In this document: positions 7,647 through 15,219 of the stretch, in pieces
How positions within the stretch are numbered: the first letter of the stretch is position 1
Layout of the letters: each line of letters starts with the position of its first letter
From: Palsa-1233 sp040389605
GTDB lineage: Bacteria; Gemmatimonadota; Gemmatimonadetes; Gemmatimonadales; GWC2-71-9
Assembly (NCBI GenBank): GCA_040389605.1
Contig: JAZJZU010000017.1
Location: 31,081 to 95,080 of the forward strand
Reading direction: 5' to 3'
DNA: 64,000 nucleotides
Program-made: the position numbers and the translations under genes
Notes under the pieces: model-generated
Told to the model about the DNA's origin: nothing
What the model saw: the letters and a program-made list of their open reading frames with translations, nothing else
Database searches by the model: none

Positions 7647-8795
7647 ATGCCACTCACCCCCGCCGGTTCGACCGATCAGACGCTCGCCCACTGGCGAGCA
7701 GAGTTCCCGATCTTCGAGCACACGACCTACCTCAACTCCTGTTCGCTGGGACCACTCTCCCGGGCGTCGCGGGCACGCATCGCGACCTTCCTCGATCAGT
7801 GGGAGGCCCGTGGCGCGGCGAACTGGTACGATGTCTGGTGGGAGGCCCTCGGCGAGCTGCGGGCACGATATGCCACACTGGTGGGCGCCGGGGCGCACGA
7901 AATCGCGCTGCACCCGTCGGTGTCGAGCATTCTGGGGGTGGTCGGGAGCGCCATCGACACCGGCACGCGACGGAAGATCGTCACCACGATGCTCGATTTC
8001 CCCACGCTCCCCTATCAGTGGCTGGCGAAGGATGTCGAGGTGGTCCTGCTCGAAAGTGCCGACGGCATCACGGTGCCGGTGGAGGCGTTCGAGCGGGCGA
8101 TTGATGACCGGACGGCACTGGTCGCGACCAGCCACGTCTACTTCACCAGCGGGGCCATTCAGGATATCGCCACGATCGCGACGCTTGCGCGCCGCAAGGG
8201 CGCACTCTCGCTGATCGATGGCTATCACGGTGTCGGCCAGCTGCCGGTCGATGTGCGCGAGCTGGGCGTGGATTTCTACTGCTCGGGTGGACTCAAGTGG
8301 CTGCTCGGTGGTGCGGGCGTCTGCTTTCTCTACGCCAGGCGCGACACCACGCACGCGCTGCTGCCGACCACCACGGGGTGGTTTGCGCATCGTGACCAGT
8401 TTGCCTTTGATCCCGCGCACGTGGTATTCCACGACGATGCGCGGCGCTTCGAGCAGGGCACCCCACCGATGCTTCCCGTCTATGCGCAGCTTGGCGGGCT
8501 CGATGTGCTCGAGCAGGCGGGTGCAGGGAATATCCGGGCTGCGTCGAGTGCCCTGACGGAGGAACTGATCGAGCTGGCGCGCGAACGCGGACTCCGCCCG
8601 AAAGTGGCGGACGCGGCTGCGCGACGCAGTGCCATCGTGATGCTGCCCAGCCGGGATCCGCACGGCGATGTCGCCCGGCTCGCCGAGGCCGGATTCATTG
8701 TCGACGCACGCCCGGGACACGTCCGTGTCTCGCCATACTTCTACAATGTGCCGGATGATCACCGCGCATTTCTCGAGGTCTTTGCCGATGTCTGA
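7647..8795 (+). CDS. Class V aminotransferase / kynureninase-like PLP enzyme
   Basis: A 382-residue fold-I PLP enzyme. The family marks are YLNSCSLGP near the N terminus, the PLP aspartate in LIDGYHGVGQLP and the Schiff-base lysine in CSGGLKWLLGG. Class V members include kynureninases, cysteine desulfurases and isopenicillin-N epimerases; the active-site surroundings resemble kynureninase/epimerase relatives more than desulfurases because no mobile cysteine loop is seen. The exact reaction is unknown. First gene of an operon with the LOG-family and MFS genes; its stop lies inside the start of the next gene. Confidence 0.82.
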   Translation: MPLTPAGSTDQTLAHWRAEFPIFEHTTYLNSCSLGPLSRASRARIATFLDQWEARGAANWYDVWWEALGELRARYATLVGAGAHEIALHPSVSSILGVVGSAIDTGTRRKIVTTMLDFPTLPYQWLAKDVEVVLLESADGITVPVEAFERAIDDRTALVATSHVYFTSGAIQDIATIATLARRKGALSLIDGYHGVGQLPVDVRELGVDFYCSGGLKWLLGGAGVCFLYARRDTTHALLPTTTGWFAHRDQFAFDPAHVVFHDDARRFEQGTPPMLPVYAQLGGLDVLEQAGAGNIRAASSALTEELIELARERGLRPKVADAAARRSAIVMLPSRDPHGDVARLAEAGFIVDARPGHVRVSPYFYNVPDDHRAFLEVFADV

Positions 8796-9546
8796 ATCGA
8801 GCTCGCCGGGTACACCCACCTCACCACGGGTTCCCGGAAAACCCACCGAAGACGAGAAGCTCCTCAACACTCCCCTGACCGAAGATGCCCTGCGAGTGCG
8901 TCGTTCGTCGGATTCCTGGCGTGTCCTGCGCATCCTCGGGGAGTTCGTGTGGGGGTTCGAGAACCTGCAGAATGTCGCCGGCGGAGTGTCGATCTTTGGA
9001 TCGGCCCGGACCAAGCCCGATGATCCGATGTATCTGGCCGCGGAGAAGACCGGGGCGCTCTTTGCGAAGGCCGGAGTACCGGTCATCACGGGCGGTGGAC
9101 CGGGCATTATGGAGGCCGCAAACAAGGGGGCCTTCGAGGCCGGTGGACTCTCGATCGGCTGCAACATCGAGTTGCCGCACGAGCAGCACACCAACCCCTA
9201 CCTGACCCAGTCGCTCGATTTCAAGTTCTTCTTCGTCCGCAAGACGATGTTCGTCAAGTATGCCGTGGGCTACGTGGTCTTTCCCGGAGGCTACGGCACG
9301 CTCGACGAGCTTTTCGAAGCACTGACGCTGATCCAGACCGACAAGGTGACCGATTTTCCGGTGATCCTCTTCGGGACGAAGTACTGGAAGGGGCTGATCG
9401 ACTGGCTGGTGGGCACGATGCTGGCCGAGGGAAAGATCTCCCCGGGCGATGAACACCGATTCGTGCTGACCGACGATCCCGCGGAAGTCGTCCGGATCAT
9501 CGAGGACTGTCGCCACCGGATGGACATCACGATGGTCGATTCGTGA
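8788..9546 (+). CDS. LOG-family protein (TIGR00730-type Rossmann fold)
   Basis: About 252 residues with both LOG signatures: GGGPGIMEAAN, which binds the nucleotide phosphate, and PGGYGTLDE, the catalytic PGGxGTxxE. Family members release adenine or cytokinin bases from nucleoside 5'-monophosphates; older databases call them lysine decarboxylases. A roughly 60-residue N-terminal extension rich in Ser, Pro and Arg precedes the domain. The ATG at 8788 overlaps the aminotransferase stop by 8 nt. Confidence 0.88.
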   Translation: MSESSSPGTPTSPRVPGKPTEDEKLLNTPLTEDALRVRRSSDSWRVLRILGEFVWGFENLQNVAGGVSIFGSARTKPDDPMYLAAEKTGALFAKAGVPVITGGGPGIMEAANKGAFEAGGLSIGCNIELPHEQHTNPYLTQSLDFKFFFVRKTMFVKYAVGYVVFPGGYGTLDELFEALTLIQTDKVTDFPVILFGTKYWKGLIDWLVGTMLAEGKISPGDEHRFVLTDDPAEVVRIIEDCRHRMDITMVDS

Positions 9547-11045
9547 GCCAGACCGCGGCAGCCGCCGGGAAACCTCCCCGTGTGTGGATGGCGCTTGGGC
9601 TGCTGTCGTTCATCAACCTGCTCAACTACCTCGATCGCAACATCATCTTCGCGCTGTTCGAGCCGATCAAGCGCGACCTCTCGTTGACCGACTCGCAACT
9701 CGGCTGGCTCGGCTCGGCCTACATCCTGGTCTTCTCGGTCGCCGCACTCCCGTTCGGTGTGCTCAGCGACCTGAAAAGCCGCAAGGCCGTGATTGCCGGG
9801 GGTGTGGCGCTGTGGAGCGCGTTCACCTTCCTGGGCGGACTGGTGCGCAACTTCTGGCAGCTCTTCATCTGTCGGGCCAGTGTGGGCATCGGTGAGGCCG
9901 CCTACGGGCCGGCGTCCGCCTCGATGGTGGCCGACTACTTCCCGGGGAAGGACCGCGCCGTCGCGATGAGCGTGCTCGCCGCCGGGATTCCCGTGGGCGG
10001 CGTGCTCGGCCTGCTGCTGGGCGGCTGGCTCGAGGGGATCTACGGCTGGCGCGTGGCCCTGATGGCCGTCGGATTGCCCGGGTTCCTCTGCGCCGTGCTC
10101 GTCTATCAGCTCAAGGATCCCACGCGCAAGGACGATCCGCTCACGTTCCGCGGCGTGATGCACGATCTCGAGATCGGCATTCGCGGGGTGATCCGGCAGC
10201 TCTACCCCGTGCTGGGAATGCTCGCGATCGGCCTGATCGCCGCGTGGGCCCTCAACCAGCGGTATGGCGTGGATTCCAAGAAGGACACGGCCGTGCTCGC
10301 CGCGGCGATCGGGATCGGCGTGGCGCTCACGATCTTTCGCTGGGTTCGCCTCGTGCAGCTCGATCGACGGGATGAGACACCATTCACCCCGGAGCTGGAG
10401 AGCGCCGTCGACGATCTGCAGCGCGCGAGCCGGATGGTGCTCCGCACGCCCACGCTGGTGTACGTCTTCCTGGCCGGCGCGATGATTTCGTTCGGGATGA
10501 ACGGCATCGTCGGCTGGGGACCCACCTTTATGACCCGCGAGTTCTCGCTCAGTGCCGGAACCGCGGCGGGACTGCTCGGCAAGTGGGGCCTGCTCTCCGG
10601 CGTGCTGGGCGCACTCGCGGGCGGGGTCATCGCCGACCGGTTGCGGCGCTGGACCGACCGGGGGCGTGTGCTCACGGTCGCGGTGGGGTTCCTGATCGGC
10701 GGACCGCTCGCGATCTGGCTGCTCACGGTGCGAGACATCGACACCTTCATGCCGATCTTTGCGGTCGCCTTCTTCTTCCTGTCGTGGTATAACGGTCCGA
10801 TGGCCGCGGTGATCTTCGACGTGGTGCCGGCACGGGTGGGCGCCACCGTCAGCGGCGCGTACCTGCTGTTCATTCATCTGGCGGGCGATGCGATCGCCTT
10901 TCCGCTCGTGGGGGCACTCTCCGATCGCTTCGGACTCGATCGCGCCGTGATGGTGCTTCCCATCGTGGCGCTGATCGGTGGCATCGTGATGCTCGGCGCG
11001 ATGCGAACGGTCACGCGGGATATGGCGCGCGTCAGCAAGCACTAG
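9543..11045 (+). CDS. Major facilitator superfamily transporter (spinster-like)
   Basis: A 500-residue transporter with 12 predicted helices. The first loop carries the MFS motif A variant GVLSDLKSRKAV, and helix 1 has LSFINLLNYLDRNIIFALFE, characteristic of spinster/hexuronate-like MFS members. An extended cytoplasmic region in the middle (about residues 230-300) contains additional hydrophobic and charged segments. Substrate unknown. It starts at GTG 9543 in a GTGA overlap with the LOG gene. Confidence 0.88.
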   Translation: MSQTAAAAGKPPRVWMALGLLSFINLLNYLDRNIIFALFEPIKRDLSLTDSQLGWLGSAYILVFSVAALPFGVLSDLKSRKAVIAGGVALWSAFTFLGGLVRNFWQLFICRASVGIGEAAYGPASASMVADYFPGKDRAVAMSVLAAGIPVGGVLGLLLGGWLEGIYGWRVALMAVGLPGFLCAVLVYQLKDPTRKDDPLTFRGVMHDLEIGIRGVIRQLYPVLGMLAIGLIAAWALNQRYGVDSKKDTAVLAAAIGIGVALTIFRWVRLVQLDRRDETPFTPELESAVDDLQRASRMVLRTPTLVYVFLAGAMISFGMNGIVGWGPTFMTREFSLSAGTAAGLLGKWGLLSGVLGALAGGVIADRLRRWTDRGRVLTVAVGFLIGGPLAIWLLTVRDIDTFMPIFAVAFFFLSWYNGPMAAVIFDVVPARVGATVSGAYLLFIHLAGDAIAFPLVGALSDRFGLDRAVMVLPIVALIGGIVMLGAMRTVTRDMARVSKH

Positions 11046-11055
11046 CGCAGGCGAA

Positions 11056-11343
11056 TCAGCGGCTCCAGAGGTCGAGCAGCTCGGTCACCACGCGTTCGCC
11101 CTCGTCCGCATCACCCGAACGGATTGCATCGGTGACGCAGTGGCTGAGGTGGTTCTGCAGGAGCAGCTTGCCCACGCTGCGCAGCGCCTCCTGCACCGAG
11201 GCAATCTGCACCAGCACGTCGGCGCAGTAGCGCTCCTCCTCCACCATCTTCTGCAATCCGCGAACCTGCCCCTCGATCCGGCGGAGCCGCTTGCCGAGGG
11301 CCTCCTTGGTCTCGGAGGGAACGTGCGTGGCTTTATGCATCAA
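11056..11343 (-). CDS. csoR: CsoR-type copper-sensing repressor
   Basis: A 95-residue all-helical metal-sensing repressor. The Cu(I) ligand set C-x-H-x3-C is complete: cysteine in RYCADVL, then histidine and cysteine in NHLSHC; the N-terminal RLRRIEGQVRGL is the family signature for DNA binding. Copper binding releases the repressor from GC-tract operators. It lies downstream of copA in the same direction, separated by a palindromic heptamer repeat, and its probable operator is in front of copZ. Confidence 0.93.
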   Translation of the reverse strand: MMHKATHVPSETKEALGKRLRRIEGQVRGLQKMVEEERYCADVLVQIASVQEALRSVGKLLLQNHLSHCVTDAIRSGDADEGERVVTELLDLWSR

Positions 11344-11366
11344 GCAACCTCTGGCAGTTGGGTGGC

Positions 11367-11401
11367 GATGATCGATGATCGATCATCGATCATCGATCAT
11401 C
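11367..11401. repeat. Heptamer palindromic repeat, GATGATC x2 then GATCATC x3
   Basis: Five back-to-back 7-bp units: two GATGATC and three of its reverse complement GATCATC. Positions 11367-11394 form a perfect 28-bp palindrome. The array overlaps the copA stop (11397-11399) and precedes csoR. A related array occurs at 24799-24827. Confidence 0.9.
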
Positions 11402-13754
11402 CCGCTTTCAGTCTGAGACTGTTGCCGACCACGGTCACACTGCTCAGCGCCATCGCCGCGCTGGCCAGGATGGGTGAAAGCAGCAGACCGGTGCTCGGGT
11501 ACAGCACGCCGGCGGCGATCGGGATGCCGATCACGTTGTAGGCAAACGCCCAGAAGAGATTCTGGTGCATCGTACGCATCGTGCGTCGCGACAGCGCGAT
11601 CGCATCGGCCACGCCACCGAGGTCGGGGCGAAGCAGGGCGATGTCGGCCGCCTCGACGGCGATATCGGTGCCACCACCCATTGCGATCCCGATGTCGGCG
11701 CGGGCGAGCGCGGGGGCATCGTTGATGCCGTCGCCAACCATCGCGACCACCTGGCCTTCACGCTGCAGGCGCTCGATTTCGGCCACCTTCCCCTCCGGCA
11801 GCACGCCGGCCACCACGGAATCGAGCCCCACTTCACGAGCCACCGCGTTCGCCGTCGCCTGCTGGTCGCCCGTGAGCATCACCACCTGCAGGCCCATTGC
11901 CCGGAGCCTCGCGATGGCAGCAGGCGTGGAGGCGCGCACCGGATCGGCAATGGCCAGCACACCCGCCAGCGCGCCGTCGATCGCGACGAACACCGTGGTC
12001 CTGCCACGCTGCGCGAGTTCGCCAGCGGGGCCACTGAGCGGGTCGGCACTCACGCTCCAGTCGGCGAGCAGCGCCGCCGTACCCACCACCACGACGTGAC
12101 CATCGACCACACCCGTGATGCCTCGGCCCGTCACCGACTGGAATTGCTCTGCCACCGGTATCGCCGTGCCGCGCGATTCGGCCGCGCGCACGACTGCAGC
12201 GGCCAGCGGATGCTGCGAGGCGCGTTCCAGCCCTGCGGCGAGCCGGAGCAGGTCGGCCTCCACCACGGCGCTGTCGGGCGCGAGCACCACGTCGGTCAGT
12301 TGCGGTGCGCCCTCGGTGACAGTGCCGGTCTTGTCGAGCACGACGGTGGTGACATCGCCCGAACGCTGAAGCGCCTCGCCGCCCTTGATCAGGAATCCCA
12401 GCGAGGCACCGCGGCCGGTTGCGACCATCACGGCCGTCGGTACCGCGAGTCCCATGGCACAGGGGCAGGCGATGATCAGGACGGCCACGCTGGCCGCGAA
12501 GGCGCGCACCGCGGGCGCCTGATCGGCAGTCACGTACCAGGCAACGAAGGTCACGACCGCCAGGGAAATCACCACGGGCACGAAGATGCCACTGATGCGG
12601 TCGGCGAGACGCTGGATCGGCGCGCGTGCGCCCTGCGCGTCGCGCATCAACTGGACGATGCGGGCGAGAACCGAGTCGGCGCCCAGCGTGGTGGCGCGGA
12701 CGCGCAGCGCTCCCGTGCCGTTGATCGTTCCACCAATGACGCGATCGCCAACGCCCTTGCTGACCGGAAGCGCCTCACCCGTGAGCATCGCCTCGTTGGT
12801 GCTGCTCTCTCCCCAGGTCACCACTCCGTCGACGGCGACCCGCTCACCGGGACGAACCACGACTTCCTCGCCAGGCTGGACGGAATCGATCGCGACGTCC
12901 TGCTCCCGGCCATCGCGGAGCACCCGAGCCACCGACGGCTGCAGCTGCGCCAGGCTCCGCAACGCGGCCGTGGTGTTGCGCTTGGCGCGAGCCTCGAGGG
13001 CGTTCCCCGCGAGGATGAAGGCAATGATCAGCACCACCGCCTCGTAGTAGGCGTCGGGAGAGAGACCCCGCGAGAGAAAGATCTCCGGCCGCACGGTGGC
13101 CATCACCGAGTAGAGAAACGCCGCTCCGGTGCCGACCGCCACGAGGGTGTTCATATCGGCCGAGTGGTGCCAGAACGCGCTCCACGCCCGCACATAGAAA
13201 TGACGACCTGTCCAGCTCATCACGACCAGCGTGAGCAGCAACAGGATCCAGGAGAGTTGCTGGTGCGGAATGGTCGCAACCCACGGGAGGACACGCTCGA
13301 CGACGGGATTGAGGTGCCGCATTGCCCAACCCATAAACGGGTCGGTGCCGTGCCCGCCCGTTGAGGCCGTCATCAAGGGCATCGAGAGGACCATCGCGAT
13401 CACACCGAGGATCCCGGTCACGATCGCCTTGAACCGGAGCTGGAGATACTCGGACTGCTGCGCGACATCCCGCGCCGATTGCTCCTCGATCGCGGATCGA
13501 TCGGCTGCCGGCAGTGCAGCACCGTAGCCCGTGGCCTCGATCACCTCGATCAGTCGCTCGGGCGAGAGTCGGGAGGCGTCAAAACGGACCTTCGCGTTGG
13601 CCAGCATCACGTTCACGTCGGCGCTGCTGACGCCCGGCTCCTGCTCCAGCGCCGACTGGATCCGTGCCTGACAGGCGGAGCAGGTCATCCCTTCCACCGG
13701 GATGGTGATCGTGGCCTCGGAACGATGCGCCGGTGCCTCAGGTGTGGTGCGCAT
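11397..13754 (-). CDS. copA: Copper-exporting P1B-type ATPase CopA
   Basis: A 785-residue Cu(I) pump. One N-terminal heavy-metal domain with GMTCSAC (C25, C28) is followed by the eight-helix core with CPC at 430-432, the phosphorylated aspartate D474 in DKTGT, the SQHPL nucleotide-domain histidine (H515; the position before it is usually E or D) and GDGINDAPAL. The last two helices carry FAYNVIGIP and MALSSV, the YN and MxxSS ligands that define Cu(I)-specific P1B-1 pumps. It exports copper from the cytoplasm. Its ATG overlaps the end of the microprotein gene by 17 nt. Confidence 0.96.
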   Translation of the reverse strand: MRTTPEAPAHRSEATITIPVEGMTCSACQARIQSALEQEPGVSSADVNVMLANAKVRFDASRLSPERLIEVIEATGYGAALPAADRSAIEEQSARDVAQQSEYLQLRFKAIVTGILGVIAMVLSMPLMTASTGGHGTDPFMGWAMRHLNPVVERVLPWVATIPHQQLSWILLLLTLVVMSWTGRHFYVRAWSAFWHHSADMNTLVAVGTGAAFLYSVMATVRPEIFLSRGLSPDAYYEAVVLIIAFILAGNALEARAKRNTTAALRSLAQLQPSVARVLRDGREQDVAIDSVQPGEEVVVRPGERVAVDGVVTWGESSTNEAMLTGEALPVSKGVGDRVIGGTINGTGALRVRATTLGADSVLARIVQLMRDAQGARAPIQRLADRISGIFVPVVISLAVVTFVAWYVTADQAPAVRAFAASVAVLIIACPCAMGLAVPTAVMVATGRGASLGFLIKGGEALQRSGDVTTVVLDKTGTVTEGAPQLTDVVLAPDSAVVEADLLRLAAGLERASQHPLAAAVVRAAESRGTAIPVAEQFQSVTGRGITGVVDGHVVVVGTAALLADWSVSADPLSGPAGELAQRGRTTVFVAIDGALAGVLAIADPVRASTPAAIARLRAMGLQVVMLTGDQQATANAVAREVGLDSVVAGVLPEGKVAEIERLQREGQVVAMVGDGINDAPALARADIGIAMGGGTDIAVEAADIALLRPDLGGVADAIALSRRTMRTMHQNLFWAFAYNVIGIPIAAGVLYPSTGLLLSPILASAAMALSSVTVVGNSLRLKAG

Positions 13755-13875
13755 CGCCCACCTCTCCTGACGGCTCAGCCACGGGGGTCGTCACGCTCTC
13801 CCGCTTCGCGAGGAAAAACCACCAGTTCACGGCAGCAATGACCACCACACCGGCCGCGATGACGAGCGCGTCCAC
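13738..13875 (-). CDS. 45-residue single-helix membrane microprotein between copZ and copA
   Basis: A GTG-started reading frame of 45 residues: a short N terminus, one membrane helix (residues about 4-23, LVIAAGVVVIAAVNWWFFLA), a basic stop-transfer KR, then a polar tail ending GDAHHT. It begins 1 nt after the copZ stop and overlaps copA by 17 nt, which argues strongly for translation. The helix end resembles the anchor of small membrane-bound cupredoxins, but no cupredoxin domain follows. The terminal His pair could bind copper; this is inference. Confidence 0.72.
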   Translation of the reverse strand: MDALVIAAGVVVIAAVNWWFFLAKRESVTTPVAEPSGEVGDAHHT

Positions 13876-13876
13876 G

Positions 13877-14089
13877 TCAGGCCTCCTGCACCGTCGCGCG
13901 ATAGCCTGCCCGGGTGACGGCCTCGGCCAGTGCCTCGGGGGTTGGTCCGCCCGGATCGATCGTCACGACGGCCCTGCCGATCTGGACACTCTCGATCCTG
14001 GCGCCCGGGACAGCGGTGAGTGCCTTGTTCACCGCGTTGAGGCAGTGGCCGCAGCTCATCCCCTCGATATGCAGCGTAATCTGAGACAT
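13877..14089 (-). CDS. copZ: CopZ-like copper chaperone (heavy-metal-associated domain)
   Basis: A 70-residue single HMA-domain protein with the metal loop GMSCGHC at residues 10-16 and the ferredoxin-like pattern through TRAGYRATV. It would carry Cu(I) to CopA and to CsoR in the cytoplasm. First gene of the copper operon, preceded by a GGAGG Shine-Dalgarno that itself lies inside an inverted repeat. Confidence 0.9.
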   Translation of the reverse strand: MSQITLHIEGMSCGHCLNAVNKALTAVPGARIESVQIGRAVVTIDPGGPTPEALAEAVTRAGYRATVQEA

Positions 14090-14147
14090 TACCCCTCCGG
14101 GGTATCTTGGTTGAATGGACGATACATAGGGGGTGGGGGTATGTCAA
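14090..14147 (-). promoter_or_regulatory. copZ-copA promoter with CsoR-type GC-tract operators
   Basis: On the minus strand TTGACA (14142-14147) and TATCGT (14119-14124) are spaced 17 nt apart. The spacer is a C-rich tract between ATAC and GTAT (about 14121-14141), like known CsoR operators. A second inverted repeat, TACCCC-N3-GGGGTA (14090-14104), directly abuts the copZ ATG and contains its ribosome binding site. CsoR binding to either would block transcription or translation. Confidence 0.65.
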
Positions 14148-14189
14148 CTCCCCGACACGTGGCACGCCCCCTGCACTCTGCACCACCCT

Positions 14190-15203
14190 ATGGATTCCGC
14201 CGCCCAGCCAGCGCTCGATGCTTTCGTCCCCGTCCTGACCTGGGGCGGGGGCCGGCCGAGCCTGTCCGAGCTGGCGAGCTGGCACGAGGCGTTACACGAC
14301 TCGGTGGGCAGCCTGATGTCGGCCGACCTGGTGGCCTGCTGGATCTACCCCTCGCGCGGTGGGTCGGTCCTGGTCGGGCCGGCATCGCTCACGGCCGAAC
14401 TGCTGACACCGCCCCCCGCCGAACCGCTCGTGCTGCAGGAGAGCCTGTTCGCGCTCGAAGATCAGCTGCACGCCGCCGGCTATCTCTCCGCAATGGCACT
14501 GCCGATCCGTTCCGAAGTCCAGGATGTCGGATTGCTCGTGGTGGGCTCATTCGCGGCCAACGCCTATCAGCTCAGCGACCAGCGCGCGCTCCATCGGGTC
14601 ACGGCGCAACTCGCGACCTGCTGTCGCCGGCTCGCGGCGCACCCCTGGGTGCGTCCACGGCCACTGGGCGAGGACCCCAACGGTATCGTGGCGGGTGTGA
14701 CCGAGGGAATGCTCGAAGCAATGCGGCGCGCGCGCAACGGAAGCGAGCTCGCGCAACTCACCTCGGATGCGCTCGCGCTCCAGCTGCCACACGATCGAGT
14801 CGAAGTCATTGCCGTGGCGCCAGCGCCGGATTGCTGGGCATTGCTCGCGAACGACCGCGGCACCACCGCCGGGCTGGCACTTGATGCCGACGCGAGCGAC
14901 TCGATCGACGGCCTGGTGCACCGGCTTGGTTCGCGCGAGCTCGCGCGGGTCGAGGACCTGCGGGCGATCGACGTGCGCTGGCCGGTGACTGGCGACGCGC
15001 GAGTCGGTGAGCGGATGCGCAGCGCGCTGGCCGCACGCCTCGAAGTGGCGGGCGAACTGGTGGGATGGCTCTGGTTCGGGAGTGAGACCCCGGGATTCTT
15101 TCGCGAGGATGACGAGCCGGTCGCGCGCCTCGCCGCGGAACTGCTGTCGGCGCGCGTGGCGGCCTGGGCTGCGCGTGCCGAGCTCGCTGGCGCCTGGAGC
15201 TAG
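14190..15203 (+). CDS. Hypothetical GAF-like sensory protein
   Basis: A 337-residue soluble protein. Two stretches (about residues 20-150 and 170-330) have the alternating hydrophobic pattern of GAF domains, for example LPIRSEVQDVGLLVVGSFA and LEVAGELVGWLWFGSETPGF, each ending in a long helix. There is no kinase, cyclase or DNA-binding domain. It is convergent with the GAF histidine kinase next door, 16 nt apart, and may share a signalling theme. ATG 14190 has no obvious Shine-Dalgarno. Confidence 0.6.
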   Translation: MDSAAQPALDAFVPVLTWGGGRPSLSELASWHEALHDSVGSLMSADLVACWIYPSRGGSVLVGPASLTAELLTPPPAEPLVLQESLFALEDQLHAAGYLSAMALPIRSEVQDVGLLVVGSFAANAYQLSDQRALHRVTAQLATCCRRLAAHPWVRPRPLGEDPNGIVAGVTEGMLEAMRRARNGSELAQLTSDALALQLPHDRVEVIAVAPAPDCWALLANDRGTTAGLALDADASDSIDGLVHRLGSRELARVEDLRAIDVRWPVTGDARVGERMRSALAARLEVAGELVGWLWFGSETPGFFREDDEPVARLAAELLSARVAAWAARAELAGAWS

Positions 15204-15219
15204 CGGTCGACCCTGCCGC

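Noticed and set aside
9291..11042. 583-residue minus-strand open frame opposite the MFS gene
   Set aside because: It is rich in His, Arg, Glu and Asp with no hydrophobic core, the typical antisense shadow of a GC-rich membrane gene.
11565..13364. 599-residue plus-strand open frame opposite copA
   Set aside because: Composition is shadow-like and the minus strand has complete CopA motifs.
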